A stretch of DNA of 64,000 nucleotides from Nymphalis io (lineage: Eukaryota > Arthropoda > Insecta > Lepidoptera > Nymphalidae). Position numbers and translations under genes: made by a program. Of this stretch, positions 1 to 12,198 are shown piece after piece (positions within the stretch are counted from its first letter, which is position 1; every line of letters begins with the position of its first letter). The stretch lies in assembly GCF_905147045.1 (NCBI RefSeq), contig NC_065903.1, positions 10,540,001 through 10,604,000 on the forward strand, given 5' to 3'. Under the pieces are notes generated by a model. It made no database searches. It was not told the DNA's origin and saw nothing but the letters and a program-made list of their open reading frames with translations.

Positions 1-1043
1 GCAATCTAGTAAGAATGTAATAATAAAAATAACATTTAAAAGATTCACATCGCGAAATATTAAAGAGAGACGAGAAATTTGGTTTTTTATTAAAATTATT
101 TTGTTATTCAGATTCGAAACCAATGAGGTGTACAATTTACTTATAACTCTTGAAATAATGATAATTCTTCTGATAAAAATTAAACTAAAAAGTAAACATA
201 AAATACACAGGAAAAGGTACGTCAAATATAAGATAATTAATTTACTTTTTTAAATTGTTTGATTGTAAAATTATATTAACTATTCTTTGATTTAATGCAT
301 CTGCGAACTGTACTTAGGTTCACGGATGGTCGAACCCGTCACCCGACGAACAACGACTGCTCACTGGATTAAACACCGACAAATTTATTCTCGTTTGTCG
401 AAAATTTTAAATTAACTCTTATTATTAAATAAATAAAGCACAAAAGCTATTAAGAAAAGTTTTTTTTCATTTTGTCGTCGAGATCGAGAATCGAACGGGT
501 GAAATAACATAATCTACGCGAGTTTTTGTGGTTTGTCCATTGGTTTTTGGACAATTATTTTTGATTACGTCTATCGAACGGTTGAAGTGGTGATTGGTAT
601 TTGATCGTTGTGGTTAATTTTAGAGGTCCTTTTTTAATATTTATTTGTATTACTAACTGAATTCTTGAAAATATAAATGAATTTGTTTTTAATGTGTAAG
701 GAAATTAAGTATATTTTTTAAGCCATTAACATTTTTTAATTTAAGTAGAGTTTTTGATTGATGTTATCTTGGATTTCAAAGAGGAGGCTGTTTTTTAATA
801 ATTGTAAAGAAAATAAACCCCTGTATAATAAACATATGTACTCGAAATTATATTGAATAAGTTTTCTTTAACGATATTTCGTGCTTTATTCACTTGAGTT
901 TTCTTAATTATTATACATATAGATCGGTCGTCTTACTAAAATTATAAAGGTAATATTTGTTTGTTTGTTGTTTTTCCGGTTTTACGTAAAAAGTACTTTA
1001 CTTATTCCATCCAATAGATATGGTTTTTATTTTATTATTATTA
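1..1043. other. AT-rich intergenic flank
   Basis: No ORF of note and no clear repeat. About 300-620 is somewhat GC-richer, with several CG dinucleotides, and could be untranslated or regulatory sequence; nothing in it identifies a gene. A (TTA)n-like run at about 1031-1043 abuts the poly(T) of the LINE that follows, so the LINE probably inserted into an AT-rich target. Confidence 0.4.
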
Positions 1044-1156
1044 TTTTTTTTTTTTATATTCGCCGGGAGGGCAAATGACTCTACTCCACCTGATGGTAAG
1101 TGGTAGTAGAGTCCAAACGCGACGACGGCCAGTATAGACGGGAAAAACGTTCTGCA

Positions 1157-4101
1157 CTAGCCGCCTTCGCCTTGCCGGCCCGCAAGATGCCTCTTCACGC
1201 CTCGTTTGAAGGAACCCGGGTTGTAAGAGGAGGGGAACACGTGAGCTGGTAAGGAATTCCATTTTTTGGAAGTGCGACAAAGAAAGGAGTTGCCAAATTT
1301 CTTTGTACGCGATGGAATTGATGTCACAGTTAGGCGGTGACATCGAGAACCAGCTCGCGTGGACTTAAGAAGGAAGGGGGAAGCAGGGATTAGAGAGAAT
1401 AATTCCTCAGAGCACTCGCCGTGATACAGTCGATAGAAAGCGCTCAGTGCTGCTATCTCACGACGCAATTGTAAAGGTTCAAGGGTGTTTGTGACCTTTA
1501 CGTCGCCAATAATGCGTACGGCACGTCGCTGCAACCGGTCCAAGGCCTCAAGTAGGTACTTAGCGGAGCCATCCCAAAGGTGCGAGCAATATTCCACGCA
1601 AGACCGTACCTGTGTTTTGTACAGCAGGCACAGTTGTTGAGGCGTGAAAAAGCGCCGCACCTTGTTCAGAACTCCGAGTTTCCGTGAAGCTGTTTTTATA
1701 ACAGCCTCGATGTAATCCCTTGGACTAAGGTCGCAGCGAACGTCAATCCCCAGCATGGCGATTTTGCTTTGCATCACCAGCGGAGTACCACAGAGGGAGG
1801 GAAGAGGGGAAAATGTTGACTTTTTCGCCGTGAGAGCGCATACCTGTGTTTTCTTGGCATTAAACTCAACAAGATTATTAGAGCCCCATTTGGCGATGAG
1901 CTCTAACGTCCTATCGAGTTCAATGACAAGATTCTCCCGCCTCTCCTCAGTTTCCGCCCGCCCAGCCACTGCGCGTCCGTGGTATCCACCATGCACTGTA
2001 CTATCATCTGCATAGCAATGTATGTTCCCAAGGGAGAGCATATCATTGATATGCAAAAGAAAGAGTGTGGGAGATAGCACAGATCCCTGGGGGACCCCAG
2101 CATTCACTACATAGAATTGTGAAGCGCAACCATCTACTAAAACACGAAGGCTACGCTTGTGTAGGAAGCTGGCAATCCAGGTGCATAGCTGAGCAGGCAG
2201 ACCATATGCCGGTAGCTTGGAGAGAAGACTTCTGTGCCAGACCCTGTCGAAAGCCTTGGAGATATCGAGGCTGACAGCCAACGATTCTCCATGCTTGTCG
2301 ATAGCTTCACCCCAGAGGTGTGTTACGTACGCTAGAAGATCACCTGTGGACCGTTTTGGTCGAAACCCGTACTGACGATCATTAATTAGGCAGTGATCTT
2401 CTAGGTAATGGATCAGTTGGTTGTTTAAAATCCGTTCCATCACCTTACAAAGTACTGAGGTGATAGCTATTGGCCGATAATTTGCCGGGTCAGACCGATC
2501 CCCTTTTTTGGGAACCGCTTGCACATTAGCTCTTCTCCAAGCCTCCGGCACACTTCCCGAAGAGAGAGAAAGTTGGAACAGGCGCGTTAACACAGGAGAC
2601 AGCTCCGCTGCGCACTTCTTCAGCACTATGGCTGGTATTCCATCGGGACCTAGCTAGCTTTCCGTACATCAAGTGATTGCAGCTCCGCACGCACATCACG
2701 TTGCCTGATTTTAATGTCAGGCATCGTATGACCACATGCAGGTATTGTAGGTGGCAGTGCACTACAATCATCGATGACGGAATTGTCGGCAAAGAGTTTA
2801 GCCAGGAGATCAGCTTGCTCTTGCGGACTGTGAGCTAGCGATCCGTCCGGATTTCTGAGCGGTGGCAGCGAAGGTTGGCAGAAATTGTTTTGCACAGACT
2901 TGGTCAGACGCCAGAAGCTACGGGAGCCCCTAGGATGCGAAACAAGGTCATGACCAATCTGTACAATGCGCTGTGCATCCGCTCTCGTGTATGCCTTTCT
3001 ACAGGACTTGGAATTTTTATTATAGTTTGCTTTCAGTGAGTCAATGTTAGATGCCCCGCTAATGCAGCCGTTGATCCACTTGCGATATGCCGCCTGCTTA
3101 GATGATACAGCATCGGCACATTCACGAGTGAACCAACGGTTACGCGTACTCCTACTGACGAGATCTAAGCTAGGAATGTAGTATTCCATTCCCAGCATGA
3201 TCTCGCCAGCAACAGCAGCGGCACTAGCTGTCGGGTCATTCCCACTGAAGCAACGTTCCTTCCAAGGGACCGACGCATAGTAATCGCGCATACCGTCCCA
3301 ATCCGCCGACTTATAGTGCCAAACGCGACGTTTGCATACCGCTAGTGGCGGCAGCTTGGCCTGTGGCACTCTGGTAGAAATAAGGCTGTGGTCCGAAGAG
3401 CCAAGAGGAGCCTGAACCACAACCTGATATTCCACCGGGTGAGAAGTCAGCAGAAGGTCCAGTAGAGAAGGTGCTTGCCCATCAATGTCTGGGATCCTGG
3501 TGGGCTGATCAACCAGTTGGGTCAAGTCATGTGTGAGAGCAAAAGCATGAGCAGTCCTTCCAGCATGGTCAGTTTTGAGGGATTTCAACCAGGATTCGTT
3601 TTGAGCATTAAAGTCCCCCAAAAACACCAATTCCGCGTTAGGAAATTGCTCTTGCGCAGCATCTGCCACCCGACTAAGATGGTCAAATAATCGGCTTGTC
3701 TCCAAGTCACCATTGTGGGATCTGTAGAGGCACACGTAGACTCGGCTCTGACGAACCAGGTCCACACGTACCACCAACATGGAGAAGGAGGGGTCCTCCA
3801 AGCAGCGCAGTCGGTGACAGCAAACATCCGTCCTGACGAACAAGCATACTCCGGCTTTCGCTTTGAAGGATTCTTCAAGCGTGTAGCCGGGATAATTAAG
3901 GTAGCTGGTATCGGCAAATACTCCGTGTATTTGTGTCTCCGTGAGAAACAACATTGCTGGCCGTGCTGTCTCGAGATGGTGGTGGACAGCGTTGAGGTTA
4001 GTGTGGAGTCCTCGGATGTTAGAGAACTCGACCTCAAACAGCGAGGGTATGGTGGGGGTGTGCACCGCTGTACGACCGTTATTTCTTTTTTGTTGCGCCA
4101 T
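1157..4101 (-). pseudogene. LINE pol (AP-endonuclease + reverse transcriptase), one 2-bp frameshift
   Basis: This frame would encode the EN-RT polyprotein that nicks target DNA and primes cDNA synthesis from LINE RNA. The start is placed at the ATG at 4101 (MAQQKRN), in a CCAAATGG context; the frame is also open upstream to 4287. The endonuclease part shows NIRGLHTN, TETQ, LGDFNAQ, LLDLLLTS and SSDHSLI. The RT part shows ANYRPIAITS, YGFRP, LDISKAFDRVWH, NAGVPQGSVLSPTLF and the catalytic CYADDS, then a C-terminal region with VEYCSHLW, RLQRRAVRI and YRLYHGECSEELF. A 2-bp insertion within 2651-2654, absent from the second copy, creates a TAG at 2650-2652 just after VRKAS and splits the frame. 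Without it the span equals 981 codons. No other stop interrupts either part, so this copy is young or was recently active. It is not functional as it stands. Confidence 0.92.
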
Positions 4102-4720
4102 TTGGGAAAAATGAAGTGGAAAAGAGACGTGAAGCGAGCGATGTATTGCCACGATAGGGATGGGCAAAGTGTGGAGGCGTGTTTCCCCAAGTGGTTGCCA
4201 AAAGGAAAAATACACTGACCCACCGGACGGAAGGGCCCCCGAACCCCCCCGAAAGTGGCCGCCGGGACCCCACCTACCGGTCACCAACCGGCACGACGGT
4301 CCACCCCGAGATTATGCGTGGCCTGGTGGGGCAGCCTCACGAGCTGGTTAGGCACGCTCGGGCCCCTGTACTATGCCACGGGCGGCCAGCGGAACAGCCG
4401 TTTCTTCGGGTCTCCCTGACCGGCAGGTCAATACAGTTTCCCCCGGCATTGGTTCAACAGCCGTCTCCAGTTGGACCAACACCCATCGCGGCAATACTCG
4501 CTCGGGCTCTGGCTGTACGCTGGCTGACCTCGAAACGCGGCTGCAAGCCACTTCACGAGTTTTTCACCATGCGTACGGTGGTAACAAGCCAGGCGGATGT
4601 TAGCATCCTACCACCAGATGAGCAGATGGTCGCTCAGATATCCCTTAGTCGCCTCTTACGACACCCATGGGAAAGAGAGGGGCAGTGAAATGTATTCTTT
4701 CTCCGTCACTGCACGGAAGA
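4102..4720 (-). other. 5' leader of LINE copy 1
   Basis: GC-rich sequence upstream of the pol start on the minus strand, much richer than the host flank beyond about 4720. It holds several overlapping short ORFs on both strands, but none resembles an ORF1 gag-like protein with zinc knuckles. The outermost part (about 4640-4720, with TTAGTCGCCTCTTACGACAC in plus-strand reading) resembles a motif I recall from the 5' ends of other insect LINEs. It probably includes the internal promoter. Confidence 0.6.
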
Positions 4721-5198
4721 TAGTTAATAGTTTTACGTTATACATAAGCTACATATATAATATGTTAATATTTGTATATTGTTTGAAATATAGCATAATA
4801 TGTCGACGAACTCAAAGAGAAAATTGTCGGTGCAGGCGCTTTCGAAGTAAATGCTGCCATAACCATTAAAGATACAAAAACATTACGTGAGATATTTGTA
4901 GGTCTCCAAAATATCAATAGAAATTAGTTTAGTTGTAATAAAATCGAAATAATACTATTATCAAAATAAATAACATATTAATGTTAAACTTTTTCTCAGA
5001 ACAAATGTTGACTTTTGCACTTTGCAATTTCAACAAGAAGTTTTAGAAGTATTACAATATATATATGAGATAAGCTCTTAATAATTCTTTATATATATCC
5101 CATTGATTAAATATCTTATCTTAACACAGAATATTATCCTTAAATTACCCACACGAAGTCGAGACGGGCATCATATATTGTATGTGATATACCTCTCA
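4721..5198. other. AT-rich intergenic
   Basis: Low-complexity AT-rich sequence. A short ORF crosses the LINE boundary here but looks like a chance reading frame. Nothing else seen. Confidence 0.4.
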
Positions 5199-5444
5199 TT
5201 ATGTCGATGTGAAGTTATAAGATTTATATTCAGGTAGCTCGTAATGTAGGCGATAATACAAGTAAGAAGACGTTCGCGATGTTCTATTGGTTAGTTCATG
5301 ACCAGTGGGTATTTTAGCTGGTGATTCATAAAACTTGTTAACTTGCTGCCGATCAACAATAAGAGCAGGATGCTTGGAAGTCGCTGACTCACGCTTTGTG
5401 AGCGAAGCACCAACGTTAGTAGGAATTTTTCTATATATATTCAT
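5199..5444 (-). CDS. Possible small uncharacterised protein, 81 aa
   Basis: An uninterrupted ATG-to-TAA frame of 81 codons in a locally GC-richer patch. The protein is basic and hydrophilic, with mixed composition rather than the K/N/I/F/Y-rich look of chance ORFs in AT-rich DNA. Its C-terminal half is Tyr/Ser-rich (SSYLYYRLHYELPEY). I see no signal peptide, membrane segment or known domain, and I do not recognise the family. The start context (AAATTATGA) is acceptable. No AATAAA signal is evident just downstream, which counts against a complete gene. It could be a small single-exon gene, one exon of a larger gene, or chance. Confidence 0.3.
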   Translation of the reverse strand: MNIYRKIPTNVGASLTKRESATSKHPALIVDRQQVNKFYESPAKIPTGHELTNRTSRTSSYLYYRLHYELPEYKSYNFTST

Positions 5445-6680
5445 AATTTGTATAGGACGCGTAGTTTAACGATCGATAATATAATTCAAATTATATTATA
5501 TATTTTTATTATCTTCGTGAAATTATTTAAACTAAATGTGAATCACGACGTACAAAATGTTTATAGATATTAATTTAATATTTCGTATTAATTATATTTA
5601 TTTATAAAAAATATATTATCGTAAGTAGTGCATGTATACCTCATAATTAAAAGCCTGTTATTATTAAAGAAATAATTCATAAAGTATGACGACAGCGGCA
5701 ATTACTTCTATTTTATATAAAATAACAAAAAAGATAAATATGTTTCCATCATTTATCAATACAAGGAGAGTTTTAACGTACTTTTATAGTATTTTTTCTA
5801 TAAAGAACAAATTGTTCCAAATTCGATACAAATACAAAAGAAACAAAACAAACAATTTCTTTGTTATAGGCTTAAAAAAGAATACAATATAAATTTAAAT
5901 GTTACTAAGTAGCGTCTAATAACTGATTTTTGTATTCAATCGTACTAGTCGGCATAGATTTAATCGCAATTAACGTTTAAAATCTGGACCCTAGTGTCAC
6001 AGACAAATCATCATAAAACTACAAATAATAAGTTAGTCCTCTAAAACAAGTTTAGTCATCTAATGCTTTACCTACTTTGTAATATATTCCTTTATAATGC
6101 ATTCAAAATAAAACGACTTATTATTGTGTAAAAACTTCTTGTCATTTTAGCCGTAATGTTACTTTAACTGTTTCAGCTTAACAAACAAGTATTTCATTCG
6201 AAATTCAAAATGAATACACTAAAGATGTGTGTAAACGTTGAATGAAATGAAGATGTTTTGTAAAAAGTCAAGTGTCAACAACGCATAAAAAGTGGAACAT
6301 ACGTACGTGTAAACGGCCATACGTACGATCAAGTGAAAATAAAAATGCTATAAGTTACATTGCTGTATTAACTTGGAGTCAAGATGTATTTGTATCAACA
6401 GATGCGGCTCTGAACATTACACATAGAATGGTGAAGCGAAAGTGACAGCTCGTTTTGGCGGGAATGTGTACGCAAGTTATAACGTATGGCTGGCATTGGG
6501 TTTTTTTTGCTTAAATTACATTTGTAATTCTTTGATACAAACAAGTTATCGTTTGTTTTATTTTTATATTATTAAATTAATTTTACTATATAAGCAACAA
6601 GCTATGCATTTGAAAAGTATTAAAAAATTATATATTTTAAAATTTGTAACTTATTAGGATACGAAAGATACCTTATCTAA
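5445..6680. other. AT-rich intergenic
   Basis: AT-rich throughout, with short lysine/asparagine/isoleucine-rich ORFs typical of chance. No repeat family recognised. About 6290-6480 is slightly GC-richer (several ACGTACG-type words) with no gene signal. Confidence 0.4.
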
Positions 6681-6689
6681 ATCGTAATG

Positions 6690-6960
6690 AAATCACCCAC
6701 CCAATGAGCCTTTGTGACACATCCCCAAATCCTTATCCAATCGACATCGGTACCGGTTGTACGCACGTTGCACGACACTGCGTCGCGACAATTTATTTCG
6801 GTACGGGGCAATGCACTTCGCACGCAGCCCTGAGATCGTGGCGAATAAACGAGAGTAAACATGAAACGGTGGAAGAAAAAAAACGACAAATCAAGGCTAT
6901 TAAAATTAGTTGACACGGACGGACTGCGCGCACTTTTGAACTGAAAGTGAAGTTGTCTTG
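6690..6960. promoter_or_regulatory. GC-richer island, candidate cis-regulatory element
   Basis: A block of balanced base composition with many CG dinucleotides inside AT-rich DNA. It is not similar to any repeat family in the window. Short ORFs on both strands overlap and cancel as coding evidence. Such islands in insect intergenic DNA are often conserved enhancers or old unique sequence. This is inference from composition only. Confidence 0.22.
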
Positions 6961-7254
6961 CTCTGTAAGCTGTTTTGGTATATATGGCGTTTGATTTACG
7001 ATATGTCTTAATATTTTATGTTATGGTGAGACTGTACATAGATCACGAAGGTAGGATTGATGTCACAATAAAGACTGTACCATATATTAGAGATTTCTTT
7101 TTTTTTTGTGGTACTACAACATTTTGTACTTAAAATTTGATTTTGCAGTACATAAAGAGCAGTTGTTTGGGTATTTATGTCGTATATAAATGAGAAAATA
7201 ATTTTCCATAGGCGCAGTACCGCATTTTAAAAATAAATATAATAAATCTTTTTA

Positions 7255-7725
7255 AATGGTTTTGGGCGTAATTAACGGCGTGTTCGCACTCGCGGCGACT
7301 AAAGAATGGCACTGAAGGCAATAAAAGTTTAATACAGCCGATGTAACATGGATGCACTTTGTTATTCCTGAAATAAATGGACCGGCCTCCATGCGCCCTA
7401 AATCGTACTGCGACACGGAAAAGCAATTTAACACATCCTAATTAAAAGCGTTCAATATACGTCGCAATTTTTCGGACAGCGTATAAAATCTATAAAAAAA
7501 ACAACTTGGGTGTATATAGTCTGTGCGCGCGTGACAGGTGATTTGTCATGTTTCGCGCCAAATGTGACGTCGCACAAATCTTCGAAATGGCGTTTGGGTG
7601 CAATTAAACCGAGAGGCTTGCAATAACTGGGCATAAAGCAAACGATGCATTGGTGACGCGACCGGCTATTTCCGTCCGCGACGCCCCTCGACAAATGCTA
7701 ATGTCCTCTAGGACTCTCCAGCGGT
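7255..7725. promoter_or_regulatory. GC-richer island with a TAATTA site, candidate enhancer
   Basis: About 470 bp of non-repetitive, CG-containing sequence, including a homeodomain-type TAATTA at 7269-7274 and GTGACGTCG at about 7564-7572. ORFs of 60-83 aa on the minus strand overlap each other in different frames and show no domain, so a regulatory role seems likelier than coding. Conservation in related species would decide. Confidence 0.25.
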
Positions 7726-9063
7726 ACCGTTGATGTCATGATTGCTTTTCGATTATAAATGACTTTCCTATGAATATTTATGTTAATGCGATAATAACTA
7801 TGTCATTGGAAAAACTATTTGATCACAATAACAAAGACATTTGGCGACTAACTTCTCTTTATTTGAATATTAAAATATATTTTATTGGATATACGAACAC
7901 ACATGTTCTTTATTTAAAATATTAATATAAGATGTAATTGAAATAAAATTTTCCACGAAATTTTTTGTTTGCTTTTGATTTAAACAACCAATAAAATCGC
8001 TTGCGTATTTTTATTAGTATTACATGATCAACTTGAAAATTTATATAAGTAATGTTTCACAAATATTATTAAAATTGAATTGTTGTTTATTATTTATTTG
8101 TTTATATAATACATAGCTAACAGCACGTTAAAAAAAATACTACTTTATTAGATATTTAGATTTGGAAAATAATACTTTATTAGATATAATTATTGTTATA
8201 CATAATATACTTAAGATTTGTTTTCTACCTAACGTGTATGTACATATTGTGTTAAAATTTTCGATAATAGTAATAATTTCACTTTGATTTAAATTTATTG
8301 CGTTTGAAATAATAGTACAAAAAGTTTTTTGCCGATTTTTATGAATAATTTGGATGATGACCATAATAGGAAAACTTATTTGCCAAAAATTTAAATTATT
8401 GCTGAAAGACGCTTAAAAATTCGTAGTTAAAAAAAAGGGCTGAAAAGCGTTTCACTTTGAACTCTACAACTACTCTATTATACATGTATGGTATAGTAAT
8501 ATATATAATGATACTCGTCGTAAAGTTAACGACTGGTCGTTTATTACGAGTGTGTGAGAGGTGACCGCCTTCAGTAGTTAGATTTGAAATGGTTTGTTAG
8601 TGCGCGAATCGCAAGCTTCTATCATGATAAGCTTTTGACTTTTACTTGTATAATTTTACAGATAATAACAAGAATTTCTGTTTCACTTTCAAATACTTGA
8701 CGATGTATAAATAACATATATGAAAAAGTTTTTAAGCAGTGTTTTTTTTTTTAAATTAGTGCGTAATTTAACGTCACCAACAAAAGTGCACAAATTACTA
8801 AATTCGCAGGTAAAGTTAATTAAAAGCTTGTAAGAAATATGAAACAAAGTAATTGTTACTAAATTTAGAATTATTATTAAAATCTATAATAGGTTACACG
8901 TAGTTTTATGTGTTATTTAGATAAATATATATATCTAAATATATTAGGACTGCATGCTTGTAAAAATGTATATTTTCTTTAAATATATTAAAGTTAAGCG
9001 AAGTGAGATTTTAATATTTGTAAAAATTGTGTTTTACGTTTTTTATAAATATTTTGGTAAAAA
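7726..9063. other. AT-rich intergenic
   Basis: Mostly simple AT-rich sequence with short A/T runs. About 8510-8640 is slightly richer in G and C. No gene or repeat family recognised. Confidence 0.4.
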
Positions 9064-9338
9064 GCCGAGATGGCACAGTGGTAAGTACCCGTGAATAAAA
9101 AAAAGTAGCACTGAATTTTCATGTGCTAATTTTTTTATTATAACCCATCATGTGCTTGACGGTGAAGGAAAACATCCCGAGGAAACCTGCATGTGTAAAA
9201 TTTCACTGAGATTCTGCCACATGTGTATTTTACCAACCTGCATTGGAGCAGCATGGTGGAATAAGCTCCAAACCTTCTTCTCAAAAAGGGAGAGGGGGCC
9301 TTAGCCTGGCAGTGGGATATTCACAGACTGTTACTGTG
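9064..9338 (+). mobile_element. Metulj-like tRNA-derived SINE, deleted head
   Basis: Starts with GCCGAGATGGCACAGTGG (tRNA A-box region) but jumps from there to the body, losing the B-box segment that other copies carry. The body (ATTTTCATGTGCTAAT, GACGGTGAAGGAAAACATC, GCATTGGAGCAGCATGGTGG) and the tail (GGCAGTGGGATATTCAC, CTGTTACTGT) are intact. Loss of part of the internal pol III promoter means this copy cannot be a normal source gene. Confidence 0.85.
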
Positions 9339-9559
9339 AATGTGAATTAACAATTTCCCAATCATTTTTTAAATAAAAATAAATTAAAAAATATCCTGTC
9401 TGTCCGTGTGAATTATCTCACGACATAATCTTAGGTGCCAATTTTATTAGGATACGTTGAACGTTCATTTTGTAACAATTTGAACAGACAAATGTTCACA
9501 GTCTTAATACTTTACATTTTTACTACCGGTACCATCTTTTTACAAGTAAATTGCATACA

Positions 9560-9700
9560 ATGTCCAATTCCCTTCTTAGCGTTGAAATTTTCAAAAATAC
9601 GTTCCTAGCGGATGCTTCTGTATAAAAAAAATGTAAGACGATCCAAATTTCAGTTCCCTACTCAGTAGTTTTGGCTCTGCATTGATTGAGAAACAATTTT
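9560..9700 (+). repeat. Old interspersed-repeat remnant
   Basis: Contains CCTAGCGGATGCTTC and CCAAATTTCAGTTCC followed by GTAGTTTTGGCTCTGC, phrases I recall recurring in lepidopteran intergenic repeats. A related phrase occurs at about 12700-12735. The parent element is not identifiable from this fragment. Confidence 0.35.
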
Positions 9701-10060
9701 ATTACTATAAAGTTATATTCGTTGTGTATATAGAGTATATGTTACTATATCGATATTAATATAAATTTAACGACCTTTATTCAACTCACCAACTCAAAAG
9801 TTCAATGTGAAGTGAACGAAAACAATATCTTCAAGGTCTGTCCATATTTCTTCCTATCAGATCTACTTAGGACAAAGCGCGCTGACTCAGTTACACTTCT
9901 TGGAAGGATAATTTGATTATTAATGTATTTTACATTTTGATAATTTAAATGAGTCAATTTATAATAATTATTTAGTCCAAATTTAACAGCTTTAGATAAA
10001 TGCTCGTATAATTCATATCTAATATTATATTGTAATACAATTTAGATTATAAACAAAAAT

Positions 10061-10222
10061 TGTGGTTTCAAGACCGGGTAAATATCGTTGCCTTTCGATG
10101 TGCTTAATTTGTGAGTAAGGGTATTTGCATGGGTCAGATGAAATTCCGCCACAAGTGCAAACCCCTTATTGCAGCGAGGCAGAATGCTCCAAACCTTCAA
10201 GATGAGACCTTTGCCAAATAAT
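10061..10222 (+). mobile_element. Degenerate Metulj-like SINE
   Basis: Eroded copy: CAAGACCGGGTAAATATCG, then GTGCTTAATTTGTGA, AATTCCGCCACAAGTG, and GAATGCTCCAAACCTTC all match the SINE body in order, with many substitutions and short deletions. The tail is lost. It is much older than the copies at 34915 or 40403. Confidence 0.6.
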
Positions 10223-11850
10223 GTAACACTTACAAGCTAATATTTTTTTTAAATAAATAAATATTATAGCATTACATTTAATTAAACTTGTAAAATGAAG
10301 ATCATAGATACGATTCATAAGAGCCTACTCGAAAAAAAAATACATATTTCGATTTTATTTGCAATGAAACCTTCTCTCCGCTCCATGGCAGCAATCTTTT
10401 AATTTTTGGCAAGAATACTTAGAATCTATTATATTATATTCTAAGTTGACACTTGCATTTTTTTTTTATTATTCGCTGTGGTTACGAATTGACTTAAGTG
10501 GCACAGAATAAAATATATAATTTGACTTATTAATTAGATAAAGATCGTGACATTGCCTGTGGCGCAGTTGATCATGATATTTAAGTTATTACAAGTCAAG
10601 TGCTTATAATTATTAATAATTATACGTGACTTCATATACCTTCATATACATATTCAATCATCTACTATATACTTCGTGTTCTACCAAAGAAAAGAAGAAA
10701 CTAATAATAATAATTAACGGTAACATTAATTCATGTACTGGATTGGTACCTTATGACTAATGTTACTTTTTGGTATATAATTAGACGTTATGAGGTGCGA
10801 GAGGATAGGCGAGAGGCAAGAGTGCCTCGGAGGAGAGGGACAGGTTTATTTTGGGCTAATTATGAGAAGAACGCACCATAGCGGACGTAGCTTTATCACC
10901 AATATATTATTTTAGTTTGTGGACGAGATTATTTTTAAGGCTTAAGAAATGTCAATGGGTCAACATTTTTCGTTAGTATGTGTATTTTTTTTAATGTAAA
11001 TAGAATTTTTGAAAAAAATAAAAGCAAATAATCCATTAACAATACAGCAATTTAGTTTTGTAAGTAGTCAAATACCATTGTAATTAATAAAAAAATTAAA
11101 TGTTTATACGTGTTCTAATATTAATTGTATTAATAAAAATATTTTATGTAATTTATTATTATATTATTATTATAATGAATTAAAGCATTCTATTCAGTTT
11201 CATTTTTAAAGCACCCTCCAAATATTATATATTTTTCATATTCGTTGAGATTGTTTCAATATGGGAAAATTCCTAACATAAAAACTAGCTGCATCATTGT
11301 ATTAGTTATCATGGCTGTATAATAAAGTATCATTGAGACAAAAATAAAAAAAAAGCCTGCAGCCTTAGCGAGGCTTACACGGACGATGGTTCTTATAACT
11401 CTCGGAATAAGGGTTACAATGCATTGGAGTATATGTCAACATGTGGTGCCGTAGACAACGGCTCTTGAGCAGAGACAAGGGGCTCTATTTTTAACAGATT
11501 ATGCACGGGACGCGCTGACGAAGCGTGCTGAAGATTCGCTGGTCACAATGCCTACAACTTTTTTTGTGTGCTCGACTTATTTGTTGGAACAAGACTAATT
11601 TAGGTTACTCTCATCTATAGTGTCCAGTAGACAAAACGAATTATAAGTAGTAAAATTTTATGTTAATTTTATTTATTGGTTTATCATTATTTAAATTTTA
11701 AGTCTTTAAAAAGTCGTTAATTTTTTAATGTTTTTGCGAATATAATATTCGTTGTTTATCCGGCTTATATTTGTGTTAAGTGTTAAGTCAAATAGGATTA
11801 ATGAATATAAAATGGACAACAGGTAACAGTTGAAAATATAAGAAGCTCGT
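10223..11850. other. AT-rich intergenic
   Basis: No ORF or repeat family recognised. A purine-rich, GC-richer patch at about 10785-10890 and another at about 11350-11570 break the AT-rich sequence without any gene signal. Confidence 0.4.
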
Positions 11851-11854
11851 AGTT

Positions 11855-12095
11855 TTGCAACATATAGACCGGATTTCCACAGACAAACTGCATTGCGGGG
11901 TAAACTTAGGCAAACTCCGCGGTGCCATTGCATGTCCTACCGGCAATAAATTAAAAAGTAAAAGTAATAAATATGGCGGGATCAACGAACGAATTCGTTT
12001 GGCGCCTAGCACGCGAACCTTCCGTGCATCGGTTCGGATACAAGGATCAATTATGTGCCTTATAAGAGAAGGGTGGTCTAACGCGTTGTTCGAAA
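11855..12095. promoter_or_regulatory. GC-richer island, candidate cis-regulatory element
   Basis: Unique-looking block with balanced base composition and several CG dinucleotides (ACTCCGCGGTGCC, TTTGGCGCCTAGCACGCG). ORFs of 74-85 aa on both strands overlap and carry no domain. It belongs to no repeat family in the window. Confidence 0.22.
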
Positions 12096-12198
12096 AGATT
12101 TATTGCTTATAAGATTTTTAAGTCGATGTTTATTGGCATGTTATTTTATAATGATTATATTAGTTTAGAAGTGAAAATAAATAAAAATAATATTACTA

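Larger units (their letters stand above)
1044..4720 (-). mobile_element. Nearly full-length jockey/CR1-group non-LTR retrotransposon (LINE), copy 1
   Basis: Read on the minus strand, the element runs from a GC-rich leader (about 4720-4102) through an endonuclease plus reverse transcriptase frame (4101-1157) to a short 3' UTR and a poly(A), seen as T at 1044-1055. The 3' UTR carries CCACTTACCATCAGGTGG shortly before the tail. It is far GC-richer than its surroundings. No RNase H domain is visible after the RT, which fits the jockey/CR1 group (possibly the Daphne-like part of it) rather than the I or R1 clades. I see no ORF1 upstream. The 3' end is sharp. The 5' end is set by the change from GC-rich to AT-rich sequence at about 4700-4720, and no target-site duplication is obvious. 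The second copy at 50841-52681 confirms the 3' boundary. Confidence 0.93.

Noticed and set aside
1755..2274. Plus-strand ORFs of 86 and 69 aa across the LINE, and their counterparts at 51280-52068
   Set aside because: They are antisense shadows of the reverse transcriptase frame and carry no domain of their own.
3585..4223. A 212-aa minus-strand ORF overlapping the endonuclease frame
   Set aside because: It is an alternative frame over the EN domain; conserved motifs are in the other frame.
4179..4688. A 169-aa plus-strand ORF in the LINE leader, considered as a possible ORF1
   Set aside because: Wrong strand relative to the element, no zinc-knuckle or coiled-coil features, and easily explained by GC-rich sequence with few stops.
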